64,000 nt of DNA from Tubulanus polymorphus. Its lineage: Eukaryota; Nemertea; Palaeonemertea; Tubulaniformes; Tubulanidae. The notes beneath the pieces were generated by a model that made no database searches, was not told the DNA's origin, and saw only the letters and a list, made by a program, of their open reading frames with translations. Location of the stretch: the NCBI RefSeq assembly GCF_964204645.1, contig NC_134025.1, forward strand, positions 28,798,001-28,862,000, read 5' to 3'. Below, piece by piece: positions 37,204-50,598 of the stretch. Made by a program: the position numbers and the translations under genes. The first letter of the stretch is position 1, and the number at the start of each line of letters is the position of its first letter.

Positions 37204-37686
37204 AAATCTGGCTTTAAAACTATTTGTATAGTTGGATTCTTTTAAACGATGGGTGCATGCAATAAATTGATCTGTGCATATTTATTCATTGTGTGTGTGC
37301 GAGTTTAATTTTGCTTCGTTTACACTGGATGTAAGTTTCAACTGTCTGAGGAACACTCAAATACAAATACATGTAAAACATATCCTGATTCAAGCAGCTT
37401 TGACTGAGAAAATCAATGTTTTCCAGGCTAAAGCAAACTTTATGTGCTTTGAATATACATGTATCACTGCTTTGAAATCCTGAATTTTGGAAGATGAATT
37501 TCTTAATTTGTCAAATAAGAAAAAAATTTCCTTTATTAGATACTGATACGCGCCCGGGGCGCCGGCCCGCTTGGACATTTGCTGGAGCTTGTAGACTGGT
37601 TGCCGGTCTCTATCTCTAGCTGGGTGAACTTCGGTTATTGGAGTAAGTCGTCTATAGTCGAACTAAATGATACTGTATATCAGTTA
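37204..37686. other. SDR1 3'UTR and the left half of the duplicated SDR2 upstream region
   Basis: After the SDR1 poly(A) signal the DNA from about 37530 (GC-rich) looks like the upstream region of SDR1 at about 35215. The last ~110 bp form one arm of an inverted repeat whose other arm lies beyond the Harbinger element (about 43160-43262). The TTA at 37684-37686 is the transposon target duplication. Confidence 0.5.
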
Positions 37687-37867
37687 AGGCGAATTTATCG
37701 AAACGTACTCAGTTCTGAGTACCCCAACTGCGCATTTATCGACAAATGTACTCGTTTTCGAGTATGGTACTCGGCACATTTATCCAAGGTGTACTCAAAT
37801 TTAAGTACTATACTTGCCTTACCATGCTCAAGAGCATGGTAACCCTGAGTATACCCGGAAGAACAAA

Positions 37868-39485
37868 ATGGCGGCTAACAACGCAGACCATGTGAATTCG
37901 TATGAGTAAGTTCTAAAATTCAGTGGTTTTCTGCGTGAAAAAAAAATTATTAAGGCAACAGAAGAAAGTATTATCTTGTAGAAACGTTGATAGATAGCAA
38001 AGTACCTGTCTTAATCATCCAGGAGCTAGGTACAATGACTTTGAACATGGAAACTGTAATAATGAATTAGTCTGGGTTAATTCGCTCGTGCTGTTGGGGA
38101 GGCATAACTGAATATGAACAGTGAGTTTGGCAATATTTGGACCGTGAGAAGTCAAATCATATTGCCGCCACTGCTCAAAATCATTCCATTGATGCCTGAT
38201 TCCCTACATTTTTTGTACTTTTGCAGATTAAAATTGAATATAGATGGCGATATGGCTACATTTAGTTTGGACCACGAAACGTACATGAAGGCTATTGCCA
38301 GTGGTAGGTATCAACAAATTAAATACTTTTGGTTTAAATGAATCTAAGAAAAAACGTATTCTACATACTATTCATCAGTAAGCATTGTCAGTATTGGCAT
38401 GATTTGTCAGAGAAGTGTTTACTTACTTTGTTTTGAAAATTGTATTTTGGAGAAAAAGTTGTAGGCCCTATTCATTTTTAGGTATCATCATGTACTTGGC
38501 TTCACTTTTTGTTAATGGTCTTTTTCTAGATGTGAACGTGTTGCAGTCTTTACTGACAAGTTATAGAGAGCAATTGCCGACAGCTTCACGACGCCCTGCA
38601 GCCACAACCTCCGTGCAGCAGTCCTCGACTTCCGTGCAGCAGTCCTCGACCTCCCTACAGCAGTCCTCGACCACCTTGCAGCAGTCCTCGACCTCCCTAC
38701 AGCGGTCCTCGACCTCCTTGCAGCAGTCCTCGACCTCCCTACAGCAGTCCTCGCAGTCTGGTAAGTTGTAGCCTGAATTTAATGGTGTTATGTTAAACAC
38801 CCAACCTTTTTCAGAAAATTCCTTGATTATAATATTACTGCTTTTTGATATTCCAGGCGATGATAGCTTCATGCCGCGGGCTGCAGTTCTAAAACTCATC
38901 GATTTACATAAGGACTATGCTGAAAAATTCTCTGATCCAAAAATAAAAAAAGCCACTATATGGAAACAAATAGCTCATGATATGTTAGATGCAGGATTTG
39001 ATTTCACGGCTGATCAGATAAAGAATAAATGGAATAACCTCATGAAGAAGTACCGAAAAACTGTCGACCATAACAACAAGACAGGTGTAGAACCAAAAAC
39101 ATGTATATTCTATGATGAGTTGGATGCGTATCTCGGTTGTAAACCCAATGTCCGTCCAAACTTTGTTATCGCAAGCACCAATATGGAGTCATCTAGTACC
39201 ACCACGGATTCTGCCAGCAATGCCGAGATGGATGTTGACCCATTTGAACCAATTTCTTTTCCACCTGCTAAGAAACTACGAAAGTCCCGTGGTTCCACTA
39301 GTGCAAAATCTGATACATTTATGGAGTTGATGGAAAAGCAAGAAGAGTCTCGTAAAGAGGACTCAGTAAAATTAATGGAAACTATTCAGGCCAATCATAA
39401 AGAGATTATGACTTTGGAGAACGAGAAGTTAGAGGTGGAAAGGAAGAAGATATCTGTTTTTGAGAAACTACTCGAAAAAATTTGA
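37868..39485 (+). CDS. Harbinger accessory protein with Myb/SANT-like DNA-binding domain
   Basis: Four exons join in phase: 37868-37905, 38227-38303, 38530-38760 and 38857-39485, about 324 residues, starting MAANNADHVNSYE. The middle has a seven-fold 7-residue repeat (consensus SLQQSST). From about residue 116 a Myb/SANT (trihelix-type) domain follows: LKLIDLHKDYAEKF, ATIWKQIAHDML, FTADQIKNKWNNLMKKYRK. Then comes a Ser/Thr-rich linker, a PPAKKLRKSR basic stretch that looks like a nuclear signal, and a C-terminal charged helix. In PIF/Harbinger transposons such proteins bind the transposon ends and bring the transposase into the nucleus. The first two small exons are my own join and are less certain than the last two. 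Confidence 0.8.
38608..38757 (+). repeat. 21-bp coding minisatellite (7 units) in the Myb-like gene
   Basis: Seven 21-bp units (ACCTCCCTACAGCAGTCCTCG type) encode Gln/Ser-rich heptapeptides. The unit length keeps frame. It ends at the exon donor. Confidence 0.9.
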
Positions 39486-39593
39486 TTTCTATAATTAAGG
39501 CAGAGTTTTTAAAGCCACGCGATCGATTTCAGGGTCCAAAGCTCTTCATCAGATGACAAACATAAAGGCGACATGTAGTAAGTTTGTCACTTG

Positions 39594-39705
39594 GACCAGT
39601 CCTGGTATTTCAAAATTGAATTTGATCCTCAATTACACGATTTTCTCGTTGAAAATGAATTAACTTTGACTCGGAATCAACTGTGGATCTGGATCCAATT
39701 CGGAG
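39594..39705. mobile_element. Degraded copy of the short palindromic element, reverse strand
   Basis: GTTGAAAATGAATTAACTTT and ACTGTGGATCTGGATCC match the reverse complement of the elements at 21510 and 47449 with small deletions. It lies inside the Harbinger element, so that family has been active in the same genome after, or moved with, this element. Confidence 0.45.
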
Positions 39706-40064
39706 CCTGAAATCAATCGAGTTTGAAGATCTATACATCTATTGTGGCTTTATATTATGTGGCTATAAAAATTCGTTATTTTTTGTTTCATTTTGCCAAG
39801 TTGGTCATGTCAATGTCTTTACTTCAGTGTAACATCGAGTTTTTCGGATATATCCTAGAAAATTATCCCAAGACAAAAAGAGACTTTAGTTACATAGTCA
39901 TTGTGTGCTAGACTGCTGTAATTCTTAATTAGGCGAAGAAAAATTTGAGATCAGTCGATTTCGGAACTTAGCTTGGTTTACTGTGATAGATGGCGGATAT
40001 CTATGGAACTGCGAGTGCTTTATTTTAAGCAAAGGGTAATCTGTCTCAATACATGTAGTATTTT

Positions 40065-40830
40065 TAGCCCACTTGGGACTTTAGTCCCAGCGGGCTATTG
40101 CGTTCACTTTTCGTCCGTTTGTAGACGGAATCCAGTTATTTTGGGAAGTTTTGAAGACGCTTCAAGGTTATGTCTTGATATTTGGGTTACACATGTATCT
40201 ACCCTTGACACATCTTCAGCCCAAAAACTGGCCCTTTCAGAATCACGATGGTCGACTGATAGCCATTGTTGTTCGCCAAAATTGGCCCTTTTTACACATT
40301 TTTAAGTTTTTGAGGAAAAATTTGAAGACGCCTTGATCTTTCGGATATATTTGAATCCCCCCCCCATCAGCATAAGAAAAATTTGGTCGATCGGACTCAA
40401 GATGGCCGTCCTATGACCTTTTTAGTGCCCAAAAATGTCAATTTTGGCCGGAATTCTGGGTCATGTAGCTTTCTACTGGTTTGCCATTTCTCATTGCAAT
40501 TTGTGATGGGTATTCTTTGGAAAGGGATGTTTTATACCTGAGACAGTTATTTTTGATCAACCAATTATGACGCAATTGGCGGCCATCTTGGTTTCATCAG
40601 TACTTATTCGTAGGTGGAAAAAAGTTTTTCCACATTATATTTATACCGAAACATATTGTGTTACTACAATCAATTGGAAAGTTGTAGCCCATAACGTGTT
40701 CTATGATTTTGGTGAGTTTCAAGGTCATTGGTTTTTGTATATGGTCACCAGGGGGCGTTGAATATTGAAATTAGATTGTTGAGCATTTGAAACCACTTCC
40801 CAAGTGGGCATGGTGTCCCTGGACCCCTAG
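40065..40830. repeat. Nested interspersed repeat within the Harbinger element
   Basis: The stretch begins TAGCCCACTTGGGAC and ends near CCCAAGTGGGCATGG...CCCCTAG, so its ends carry a matching inverted AGCCCACTTGGG/CCAAGTGGGC word. It has no long frame and its style (AGTCCCAGCGGGCTATTG) is that of a dispersed invertebrate repeat. The class is unknown to me. Confidence 0.45.
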
Positions 40831-41064
40831 TTTATGCATAGTATTACTGAATATTTGAAAAGCCGTACATAGTTGTACTGTAAAGTCACGTTTTTAAGTT
40901 TTAAATTTTTGTTTGACAATTCTATGGATCAGTTCAAATTGTACTGATCTGAATAAATTTTAATTCTTCAAGTATCTAAAACGTTATGTTTACATTTTTA
41001 TGCATTATATACGGTTACATAATTTGATGACAGGCCCTTGTCAAAAAGTGTATTTTCCCTACTA

Positions 41065-41240
41065 CAGTCAACCCCCAATATACTGCCCTCCCATATACCG
41101 CCACCCCCGCCTACCGCCAGGTTTTCTCAATGCACATCTCTATACAAATACATAGTAAAACACCTCCAATATACTGCCATACTCTCTATACCGCCAAAAT
41201 CGTTCTGCACTGACGTGGGCGGTATATTGGGGGTTGACAG
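41065..41240. mobile_element. Pogo/Tc1-like MITE nested in the Harbinger element
   Basis: A 176-bp element begins CAGTCAACCCCCAATATA and ends with the reverse complement (TATATTGGGGGTTGACAG), with TA on each side. The TA target and CAGTC ends fit the pogo/Tigger group. Internal ATATACCGCC words repeat several times. Confidence 0.8.
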
Positions 41241-41581
41241 TACATGAATTTACAGAAAATGCCTATCCATGCATGATAAAATGCTGAGAATCATCTGAAA
41301 ATCTTATGTTAGTGGATTTCAGATCTCCATATCCTTGGTATAAGTACTGTCACCTCAGATAAGTCTATGCCATTACCCGTCAAGAAAGTACCGGAAGAGG
41401 ACATTGAAACATTCCGAGGACATTGAAACATTCCTGAAGCATAAGTGAATCATCTCTCTTCATTCCCAAAGCAGCAGGCATTGTAGTCATAAGGGCTGGA
41501 CAAGTCTGGGACGAACAGCAATTAAAATGACAAGAAATGATAATACTGATATGTGACACTTTATTTTAAGTCGGTATATAT

Positions 41582-43048
41582 TTACAATGACAACATTGTT
41601 GCTATCGCATAACGCTTCTGTACGGCAGTGGGATTTAGGAAACCACCGACTTGATCAGGATTTTCCTCTTGTGCTAATAACTGAACCTCATGCAAATAAT
41701 CATTAGCATCGTCAGATAGCAATATGCATACATTATGAAGCACAAAGCAGCTTGTAATGAACATGAGTAATCGACGTTCATCATGCATGTCTATATACTT
41801 CAATCGCCGGAAACGGCCTTTCAAAATGCCAAATGTGTTCTCAATCATCATTCTAGTTGAACTTAACTTATAATTAAAGTCTTTTTGCATTCTGGTGAGA
41901 TGGCCATTGTCTTTGAATGGAACCATTAAAAAAGTGTCCAGCTCATAGGCAGAGTCTCCCAACAAATGCGAATTATCAGGGAAAGTGGCATGTTTGATTG
42001 CAGCATCACTTTGAATATCCCTATAAAGGTTACTGTTTTTGAACACACGCGAATCGTGACAAGATCCCGGCCATCCGACAGTAATATCCGTGAACATATA
42101 TTGATGATCACATATTGCGCAAACGTTAATACTGTGACATTTTTTCCGGTTTATGTAAATTTCCTGATCTTTGATAGGCGTCTTTATAGGGATATGTGTC
42201 CCGTCTACCGCCCCAATCACTTTAGGGAATTCTTGAGCAGCTGCGAAACCATCCCAAACTTCTTGGATCCGGTGTCCTGTCGGCCATTTGATGTAGTTTT
42301 GCATCATCTCTCCGACAAGTATTCGTGAAAGGAGCCCTGGAAATAAAATGCATATTTTTGGTCAAATTTTGGAATAAAGCAAACTGGACGAGCTAACCTC
42401 CAACCTCATTTGGACTAATTGGGATCGGTGTTAGATATGATTTTGTTATAGGCATGGTTGAACTCAAGATGAACAGAGGACTATATATAACTATTACCTA
42501 CCAACTATGTTGAAAACGGTGGCTTCACATACTGCAAATGCATCTGCAACTCTGATGAGTGGAACTTGAGTTGCTGCGAAGTATAAGAATATTAGCGCTT
42601 GTTTATCCACACGAATAATCTGATCTGGTTTTTCATATTTATTCTTTATCCGTGGACCAAGATCTTCCATCAGTTTTTCGAAAGCAGTCGGCATCATCCT
42701 GAAAAATAAAAATACCACTATCATTTTATCAAAATCACATATCACTTTTGGAAACCTATTTTTGTGAAGAACGAAATCCTACCTGAATCGCATCTTGAAC
42801 TCAAGCGTGTTAAACCGTGGCACGGTCTCCTCCACAAAACCGGATGTGCGAGGAATTTTCCTCAGTTTTGTGTGCTTAGGTAGGTGGTTTAGTATTCCAC
42901 TAGTCCTAGACTGTCCGTTAATGGATCTATCCAAAAGCATATCATAATTGCTCAATGACGACATACACGAGTCGACCGGTTTCAGTAAATCTGAAAACAA
43001 AACCACGAGGGCTGGCTTTTTCTCCAACGCTTCGGCCATATTTGACAC
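41582..43048 (-). CDS. Harbinger (HARBI1-like) DDE transposase
   Basis: Three exons join in phase on the minus strand: 43048-42783, 42698-42502 and 42336-41582, about 405 residues. The N-terminal half has a helix-turn-helix-like segment (LIFLYFAATQVPLIRVADAF). The DDE_4 nuclease core follows: VIGAVDGTHIPIK (first Asp), VGWPGSCHDSRVFKNS, HLLGDSAYELD (second Asp), and MIENTFGILKGRFRRL (Glu), then HNVCILL near the end. No stop or frameshift interrupts it, so it may be active. HARBI1 is the domesticated vertebrate relative, but the TIRs and TTA duplication show that here it is still part of a transposon. Minus-strand AATAAA at 41565-41560. Confidence 0.93.
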
Positions 43049-43156
43049 GGCTTGTGTGCTGGTAACTCATTTATCCACGAAGGATACTCGAAATTGAGTA
43101 CCCTATACTCGGCAGGTACCATACCCGGAACTGAGTACGTTTCGATAAATTCGCCT

Positions 43157-43410
43157 TTAGTCGTAACTATAGTCCAGAAATAGTCTACCGAAGTTCACCC
43201 CGGTGACTATGAAAGCTTGTGGCGCGCGGAATTCGATGGCAACCAGTCTAGCGGAATCGCGGCCAGCTCCGAAAATATCCAAATGATTCGGTCGGCAGTT
43301 GAAACTGTCCAACCGACTAAAGGTCGTTGCGCAAAGGCTTGATCGTCCCCCGCCCTACTGAAACTTTCAAGCAGAGTAGGCTTTTAACAGTTTAATTTCG
43401 AATCTCCGAA
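43157..43410. other. 5' flank of SDR copy 2, right of the Harbinger insertion
   Basis: It begins with the TTA target duplication, then the right arm of the outer inverted repeat (shared words GTGAACTTCGGT and TAGACTGGTTGCC in reverse). From about 43263 it resembles the DNA before SDR copy 1. Words CCCCGGTGACTATGAAA (43198-43214) recur in the WDR77 intron repeat at 46918-46934. Confidence 0.55.
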
Positions 43411-45565
<2,155 letters not shown>

Positions 45566-45930
45566 AAAGTACTAAATCTTATCAAATTTTATATACTATA
45601 GATTTTAAATGGGCGCACGCAATAAACTGTTGTATGCATACATTCATCGTGAGTTTCATTTTGCTTCCTTTCACTGGATTAAAGTTTTCAACATATGTCT
45701 GAAGATTTAACACTAGAATACGATATAAAATATCACAATTTATTCAAAGTAATTGAATTGATTACGAGCAGCTTAGACGATATGAGAATAAGAATGTTTT
45801 CCTGGCAATTCATTATTCAAACGAATTAGTGTCAATTTCTATAAATGATGTCGATACAATTTCGAAGAATTTTAAATTCAGAAGCTATTTAGGAAGTAAT
45901 TAGCATTTTTCAAACACATCATAGATATTA
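45566..45930. other. Convergent 3' ends of SDR2 (+) and WDR77 (-)
   Basis: The SDR2 poly(A) signal is at 45621-45626. A minus-strand AATAAA at 45743-45738 fits the WDR77 3' end. Nothing else is recognised. Confidence 0.5.
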
Positions 45931-48754
45931 TCAACTTGTTGAAGATGGCTCGTCATCCATGGTTTGAGATTCACCATTATTCTGTCCACTGTTTATATAA
46001 TGCATTTTAATAGTACTATCCCAGCTGCAAGTAGTCACTATATTCTCCTGATTGTTTGACCAAACACATCCTTTCACATAGTCCGTATGAGAACTGTTCT
46101 TGTATCTAAAATATAAATATCCATGTGATGTAAATTGGGGCTATTTATTTATTTTAGAGCTGGTTTCTAAGAGAATCAAACATTATACTTACACTTGATC
46201 TCCAGATGTGATGTCAGTCACAACCACTGTACAGTCATCTGATGTTGTCGCAACCAAGGATGGGCTAAAACAAAATGGATTCAACATTACAAATTAAGCC
46301 AGTACCATATAATTTGATCTGTAAGCGTTTATCTCACAGTTTGAAATTAAAGAATTCAATCAATATTCTTCTTTCAAAAATTTTTTCAAAGTATTTCATG
46401 GGTGATTTTCCTGAATCAAAATAGGGCCTTCTTTAAAATATCCCATTTTAAAGGAAAAACTACAGAAATGTTTCCGAACAAAATTCTCTCGGTTCTGTGG
46501 ATACGTATAAAAGTTCTTGGTACAGGGATTCACCAGTAATGCACTTACTTTGATGGATTAAATGCAATAGCTGAAAGCGAGCGTTGATGAGGTTGTGAAT
46601 AATGAATAGATTGATCAGCAGAGCGTAAATCTTTCACCAGCAAACAACCGCTAATATCGGATACAGCGTAATTATTATCACTCATCGGTAGCCACGTTAC
46701 ACAGGTCGGCTCATATTCTAACGGAGAAGTGTCTAAATAATAGAAATACCAAAACAACACGTACAAGTGAATATATATTCGTGAAATTGATTGATTGATT
46801 GATTTTATTTTCATAGAACATAGTTTAGTATAATAATTTATCTAACAAAATACCACAATGAACTATGAAGGACTCGTCCAGAGCCTGAAGGCTGTAGCTC
46901 TGAACAGAGTGGATGAGCCCCGGTGACTATGAAATGGATGATGATGACAAAGATACAAATGTCAATATTATAAGGTTTATCTATGGTAAGCTATTTTCAA
47001 AACAACATACAACATTCGATGGTAATTATACTTTATCATTAACCTGATTAGTTTAACGAACCTAATCGAAGAGCTGGTCTCATTTTCCTACGATCCCACA
47101 GAATAACGTGTCCATCCTGAAATATTTAGCGTTAAATAATCTTCCTTTTTCACGTTTCTCTACGACAATACTTGATAATAGCGATTAGTTCAAACTCAAC
47201 AAACCTTGGATGCAGTAAGAAATACATCGGCTTCTTTCGCGTGGCAAGATACGGAAGAAATAGAATCGTAGTGACCTGAAATCATAAAATAAATGTTAAA
47301 TGATAATTATTTCTTGCTGAGAAAAAATAATCTATATAGACTTAGCAGGTTTCGATTGAACGTATGAATGTATTCAGGTATAGGAATAGCTAGAAACTCT
47401 TAACCTTCTATCAGGCTTTCAAATTATGCTATTCAGAAAATAAGTAACCAGGACCCAGTTCCACAGTTGTGAGTTAGAGTTAACTCAGAGTTAAAGTTAG
47501 TTCATTTTCAATGTTTTAACCCAGGGTCAAATCTTAACTCACTACTGTGGAACTGGACCCAGAAGAGTATTCCGGGTAGAGGCCAATGGAAACGGGCCTT
47601 CGAGTATTGAATTGATGTACCTCGATATCTATTAATTGATTGCTGAGCTGGTATGTCCCATATCTTAACACTGAAATACAAAAAGCATCATTGTATACCG
47701 GTACTTAATCTATGATCTGATGATAAAATACAGTTCAGATCTGTGAGACATACTTGCAATCAGCTCCAACTGAAATAGCATTTGTAGAATTAGCACAGAC
47801 GCCTACGCCAGTGACTCTATCATCGTGTTCTATCAATTCCCATTCACTTTCAAATGATCTTCCTTCTTTACGTATATTATACACTCCTACAGAACCTGTA
47901 ATAATATTTAAAGCACACGGTCAATTAATAAGGGTCTTAAATTTATAATCTGAATCAGTTCAGGGTACCATCTCTAAATTTTGCTTTAGTTGCTTGTGTT
48001 TACTTTTAATAACGGCTACAATTTCGACTTAACCATTGCAAGCTTACACTCTTCATCAAAAGCCCTACTATGTAAGGCTTTAAATGGGCCGAAGAAATGC
48101 TTAACTTTCAAATTTATAAATGGAACAGCCAGTGGTCAGTACTTCGTCTTAGAAATATCTGCTGGGTTGCCCAACAAATAATATGTTACAGGTCACATTT
48201 TATTTGAGCAAAAGCTAAGCATTCATCTAGTGGTCCCATTATCTAGTTCTAGAGGTTTATATATTTACCGCTATCGCTGGCTGTAATTACTAGCGAGGAT
48301 GTGATCCATTGGGTGTCACTGATTCCCGAGTTGTATGGTAATACAGCTGTACACAGAGATGGCTCCGGTGCGTCCGACAGATTTTCGTAATACCATAAAC
48401 TACCTTTCCAATAACGACCAGTCAGCGCTGAACAACCAATCAGAATCCCACCTTCTGAGAAAGATTAAATCAATCAAAACCTTGTCCTTGATATTGATGA
48501 TAAAACATTAGTCTCAACACCAATACATCATACCCAACAGTGTAAGCCTTCTTTACAACAATTATTAATTAACTACCTTCATTGATTCGTAAAACATCGA
48601 GATGTTTTTCTAAACTGGAAGGGATCGTCACGGATGATTGGAATTGGATTTCCTCTGTTTCTAAGTTTTCCTCCTCATTTTGGGGCCGATTATTGACACT
48701 GGTTTCAGTCATAACATCAGAATCTGCTGCAGCAACGCAATCTATTAACACCAT
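45931..48754 (-). CDS. WDR77: Methylosome protein 50 / WD repeat protein 77
   Basis: Nine exons join in phase on the minus strand: 48754-48577, 48454-48269, 47895-47754, 47670-47621, 47275-47205, 47116-47062, 46732-46549, 46264-46193 and 46105-45931, about 370 residues (human 342). The protein is a seven-bladed beta-propeller with visible WD units VKIWDI, VILWDR and TSDDCTVVVTDI, and the family blocks GGILIGCSALTGRYWKGSLWYY, ITASDSGSVGVY and HYDSISSVSCHAKEADVFLTAS. It partners PRMT5 in the methylosome, which makes symmetric dimethyl-arginine on Sm proteins and histones. The N-terminal ~55 residues are an acidic, unconserved extension. The start at 48754 is the only in-frame Met near the 5' end. 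It is head-to-head with RWDD1, start codons 226 bp apart. Confidence 0.94.
46786..46935. repeat. Interspersed repeat fragment with TTGA tail in a WDR77 intron
   Basis: It begins with a (TTGA)n run, then a body CTCGTCCAGAGCCTGAAGGC...GGATGAGCCCCGGTGACTATG. A short tandem tail next to a fixed body is typical of SINE or LINE 3' ends, here in reverse. The same 17-bp word CCCCGGTGACTATGAAA lies beside the Harbinger element at 43198. Confidence 0.6.
47449..47564. mobile_element. Short palindromic MITE-like element, copy 2
   Basis: About 115 bp bounded by GGACCCAGTTCCACAGTTGT and its near reverse complement ACTGTGGAACTGGACCC. The inside has GAGTTAACTCAGAGTTAA palindromes and TTTTCAATGTTTTAACCC, shared with the copy at 21510. 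It is the best preserved copy in the window and sits in a WDR77 intron. Confidence 0.8.
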
Positions 48755-48980
48755 AGCACGTCTGCGCGTCTGTCAGCCGAACGATACGAGGACTGATGAG
48801 GTAATGGAGGTAAGATGAGGATAAAGAGGATGGCTAAAGAGGATCTGGAGTAATGCAGAGTGTGACCGGCAGGTGGGGTTTTAATTCAAGATGGCGGCGC
48901 CCATGAGAAGCTGATTATCGCCGATTGGTGGAATAAATACCAAAATTTCCGTTTGAACGAATTAATACAGCACCGTTAAA
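48755..48980. promoter_or_regulatory. Compact bidirectional promoter region of WDR77 (-) and RWDD1 (+)
   Basis: Only 226 bp separate the two divergent start codons, so the two genes must share promoter DNA. It holds an AAGATGGCGGCGCCCATG stretch at about 48889-48906, which contains the AAGATGGCGG core typical of YY1 sites. No TATA box is evident. Confidence 0.6.
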
Positions 48981-50598
48981 ATGACAGATTACAAAGAAGA
49001 TCAAGTGGGTGAAATAGAAGCTCTCGAATCTATTTATGTCAGTGAATTGACGAGTGAGTGAACGATTTTCCGTCCTGCGTATTTCATTTCCGGGTTCAAC
49101 TTCAATCAATTTAAACTTACTTTATTGATACAACCTATGAGTATTCAATCTTTTCTGAACTTTGCTGTTGTTTCACCAATTAAACATATTATTCCAAGAA
49201 AAAGAACCCGTATACGTATCCCATAGGGGCTTGTATCAGAATTGTATGGTAATGATAAAGTGTTGAATCCACACCCCTAAGTTAACAGATTATTGTTTGT
49301 GCATTACCTTAAACTCGGATATAAGCCCCTGTAGATTATCCACGCATATTTTGTGCATTTTTTACTCTTTCAATTTAGTTCTTGAGACTGAACCGTTCCA
49401 TAGTTTTGAAATCAAAGTCACTACACAGGAAGGAAATAATGAAGATGAAATCACAGGTAAAATTGTCTAGTGATTTTGATTGTAAGAGAAATAATTTTTT
49501 GCTTAGCTCTGTAAATTATACTGAAATTCTATTTTCAGCTTTCGTTGTGCTGGAGTTTACTTACACTGAAAAATATCCAGAGGAACCCCCAGAAATGTCT
49601 ATAAGTTCTTTTGAATCTTTAGAACAGGAAGATATTGATATTATATCACAAACAATGAAAGAAGAGGTCTGTTTTTGATGAATTTAGGCTAAGACCACAA
49701 AGGGGTTGGGGTAGGAATTCCACGTATTTGGTACAATTTCCCAAATGTACATCTAACACAAATGACTTCAGACGATTGAACTGAAGGTTCTGTGTCTAAG
49801 GATGAAGTGTTCGGATAATTAGTCTGTTAAATCTGTAACTTAAAACAGGTCATTCAGTGAAGTTTTTACATTCTCAGATAATTAAGACATCAATTCATGT
49901 ATTGTTCATATTTTAGGCCGAGGAAAATGTGGGAATGGTTATGGTGTTTACAATTGTATCAGCAGTTCAAGAAAAATTACATGTATTGGTTGAAGAGGCA
50001 AAGAAACGCCAAGAGGAAAAAGAAGACAAACGAAAAAAGGAATTAGAAGAAGCTGAGCGTGTAAATGTCTTTCATCATTTTAAAAATTCATTAGATTTCG
50101 CAAAACAAAGCAGAATTTATTTGCTCTTGTTATTTTAGAAAAAGTTTGAAGGAACGATTGTTACAATTGAAACATTTCTGGCGTGGAAGTCAAAATTCGA
50201 TGCCGAAATGCAAGAGCGACGACGACTTGAGGGAATTGAGGAAAAAGTCACCAAAAAACTCACAGGTAAATAAAACTAATTTGTTTGAAATATCAAACCA
50301 CTTGCTCTGTGATCGATTTAATACAATTGTATAAAAATGGAATTGTTATTTTCACAGGACGGCAGCTATTTATGCAGGATCACACATTAGATGATTCTGA
50401 TGTGAAATTCTTACAGGAATGTAAGTGCTACACGATTTTCAAGTAAAAAAGCTAAGCAAAACTGGCCTCAGATTTATAAATGATTTTCGCAATATTTTTT
50501 ACTTCCTAGCTGGTGGAGCTGTTGTTGAAGTGGATGAGTCGTTATTTCAAGATATGGAAGACCTTGATCTTGATGCTGAACTCGATGACGAACAATGA
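48981..50598 (+). CDS. RWDD1: RWD domain-containing protein 1 (DFRP2)
   Basis: Seven exons join in phase: 48981-49053, 49379-49456, 49539-49666, 49917-50060, 50139-50265, 50358-50420 and 50510-50598, 233 residues (human 243). The start MTDYKEDQVGEIEALESIY is the classic RWD opening, with YTEKYPEEPPEM as the RWD signature (YPxxxP). A charged helical middle (AKKRQEEKEDKRKKELEEAE) and the FEGTIVTIETFLAWKSKF and LTGRQLFMQDHTLDDSD blocks identify RWDD1. The C-terminus is acidic. The protein binds and stabilises DRG2 GTPase and is thereby linked to translation. AATAAA at about 50817-50822. Confidence 0.95.

Larger units (their letters stand above)
37687..43156. mobile_element. PIF/Harbinger DNA transposon, apparently complete (about 5.47 kb)
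   Basis: Both ends show the same terminal inverted repeat, identical over about 29 bp and starting AGGCGAATTTATCGAAACG. The element is flanked by TTA on both sides (37684-37686 and 43157-43159), the 3-bp target duplication of PIF/Harbinger. It carries the two genes expected of the superfamily, convergent: a Myb/SANT-like protein (37868-39485, +) and a DDE transposase (43048-41582, -). Both frames are intact through all splice joins. Smaller repeats are nested in the middle (40065-40830, 41065-41240). It lies about 250 bp upstream of the SDR copy 2 start codon. Confidence 0.93.

Noticed and set aside
39723-40761. Several 60-110-codon frames inside the Harbinger element
   Set aside because: They lie in a non-coding repeat stretch and match nothing expected of the superfamily, whose two genes are accounted for.
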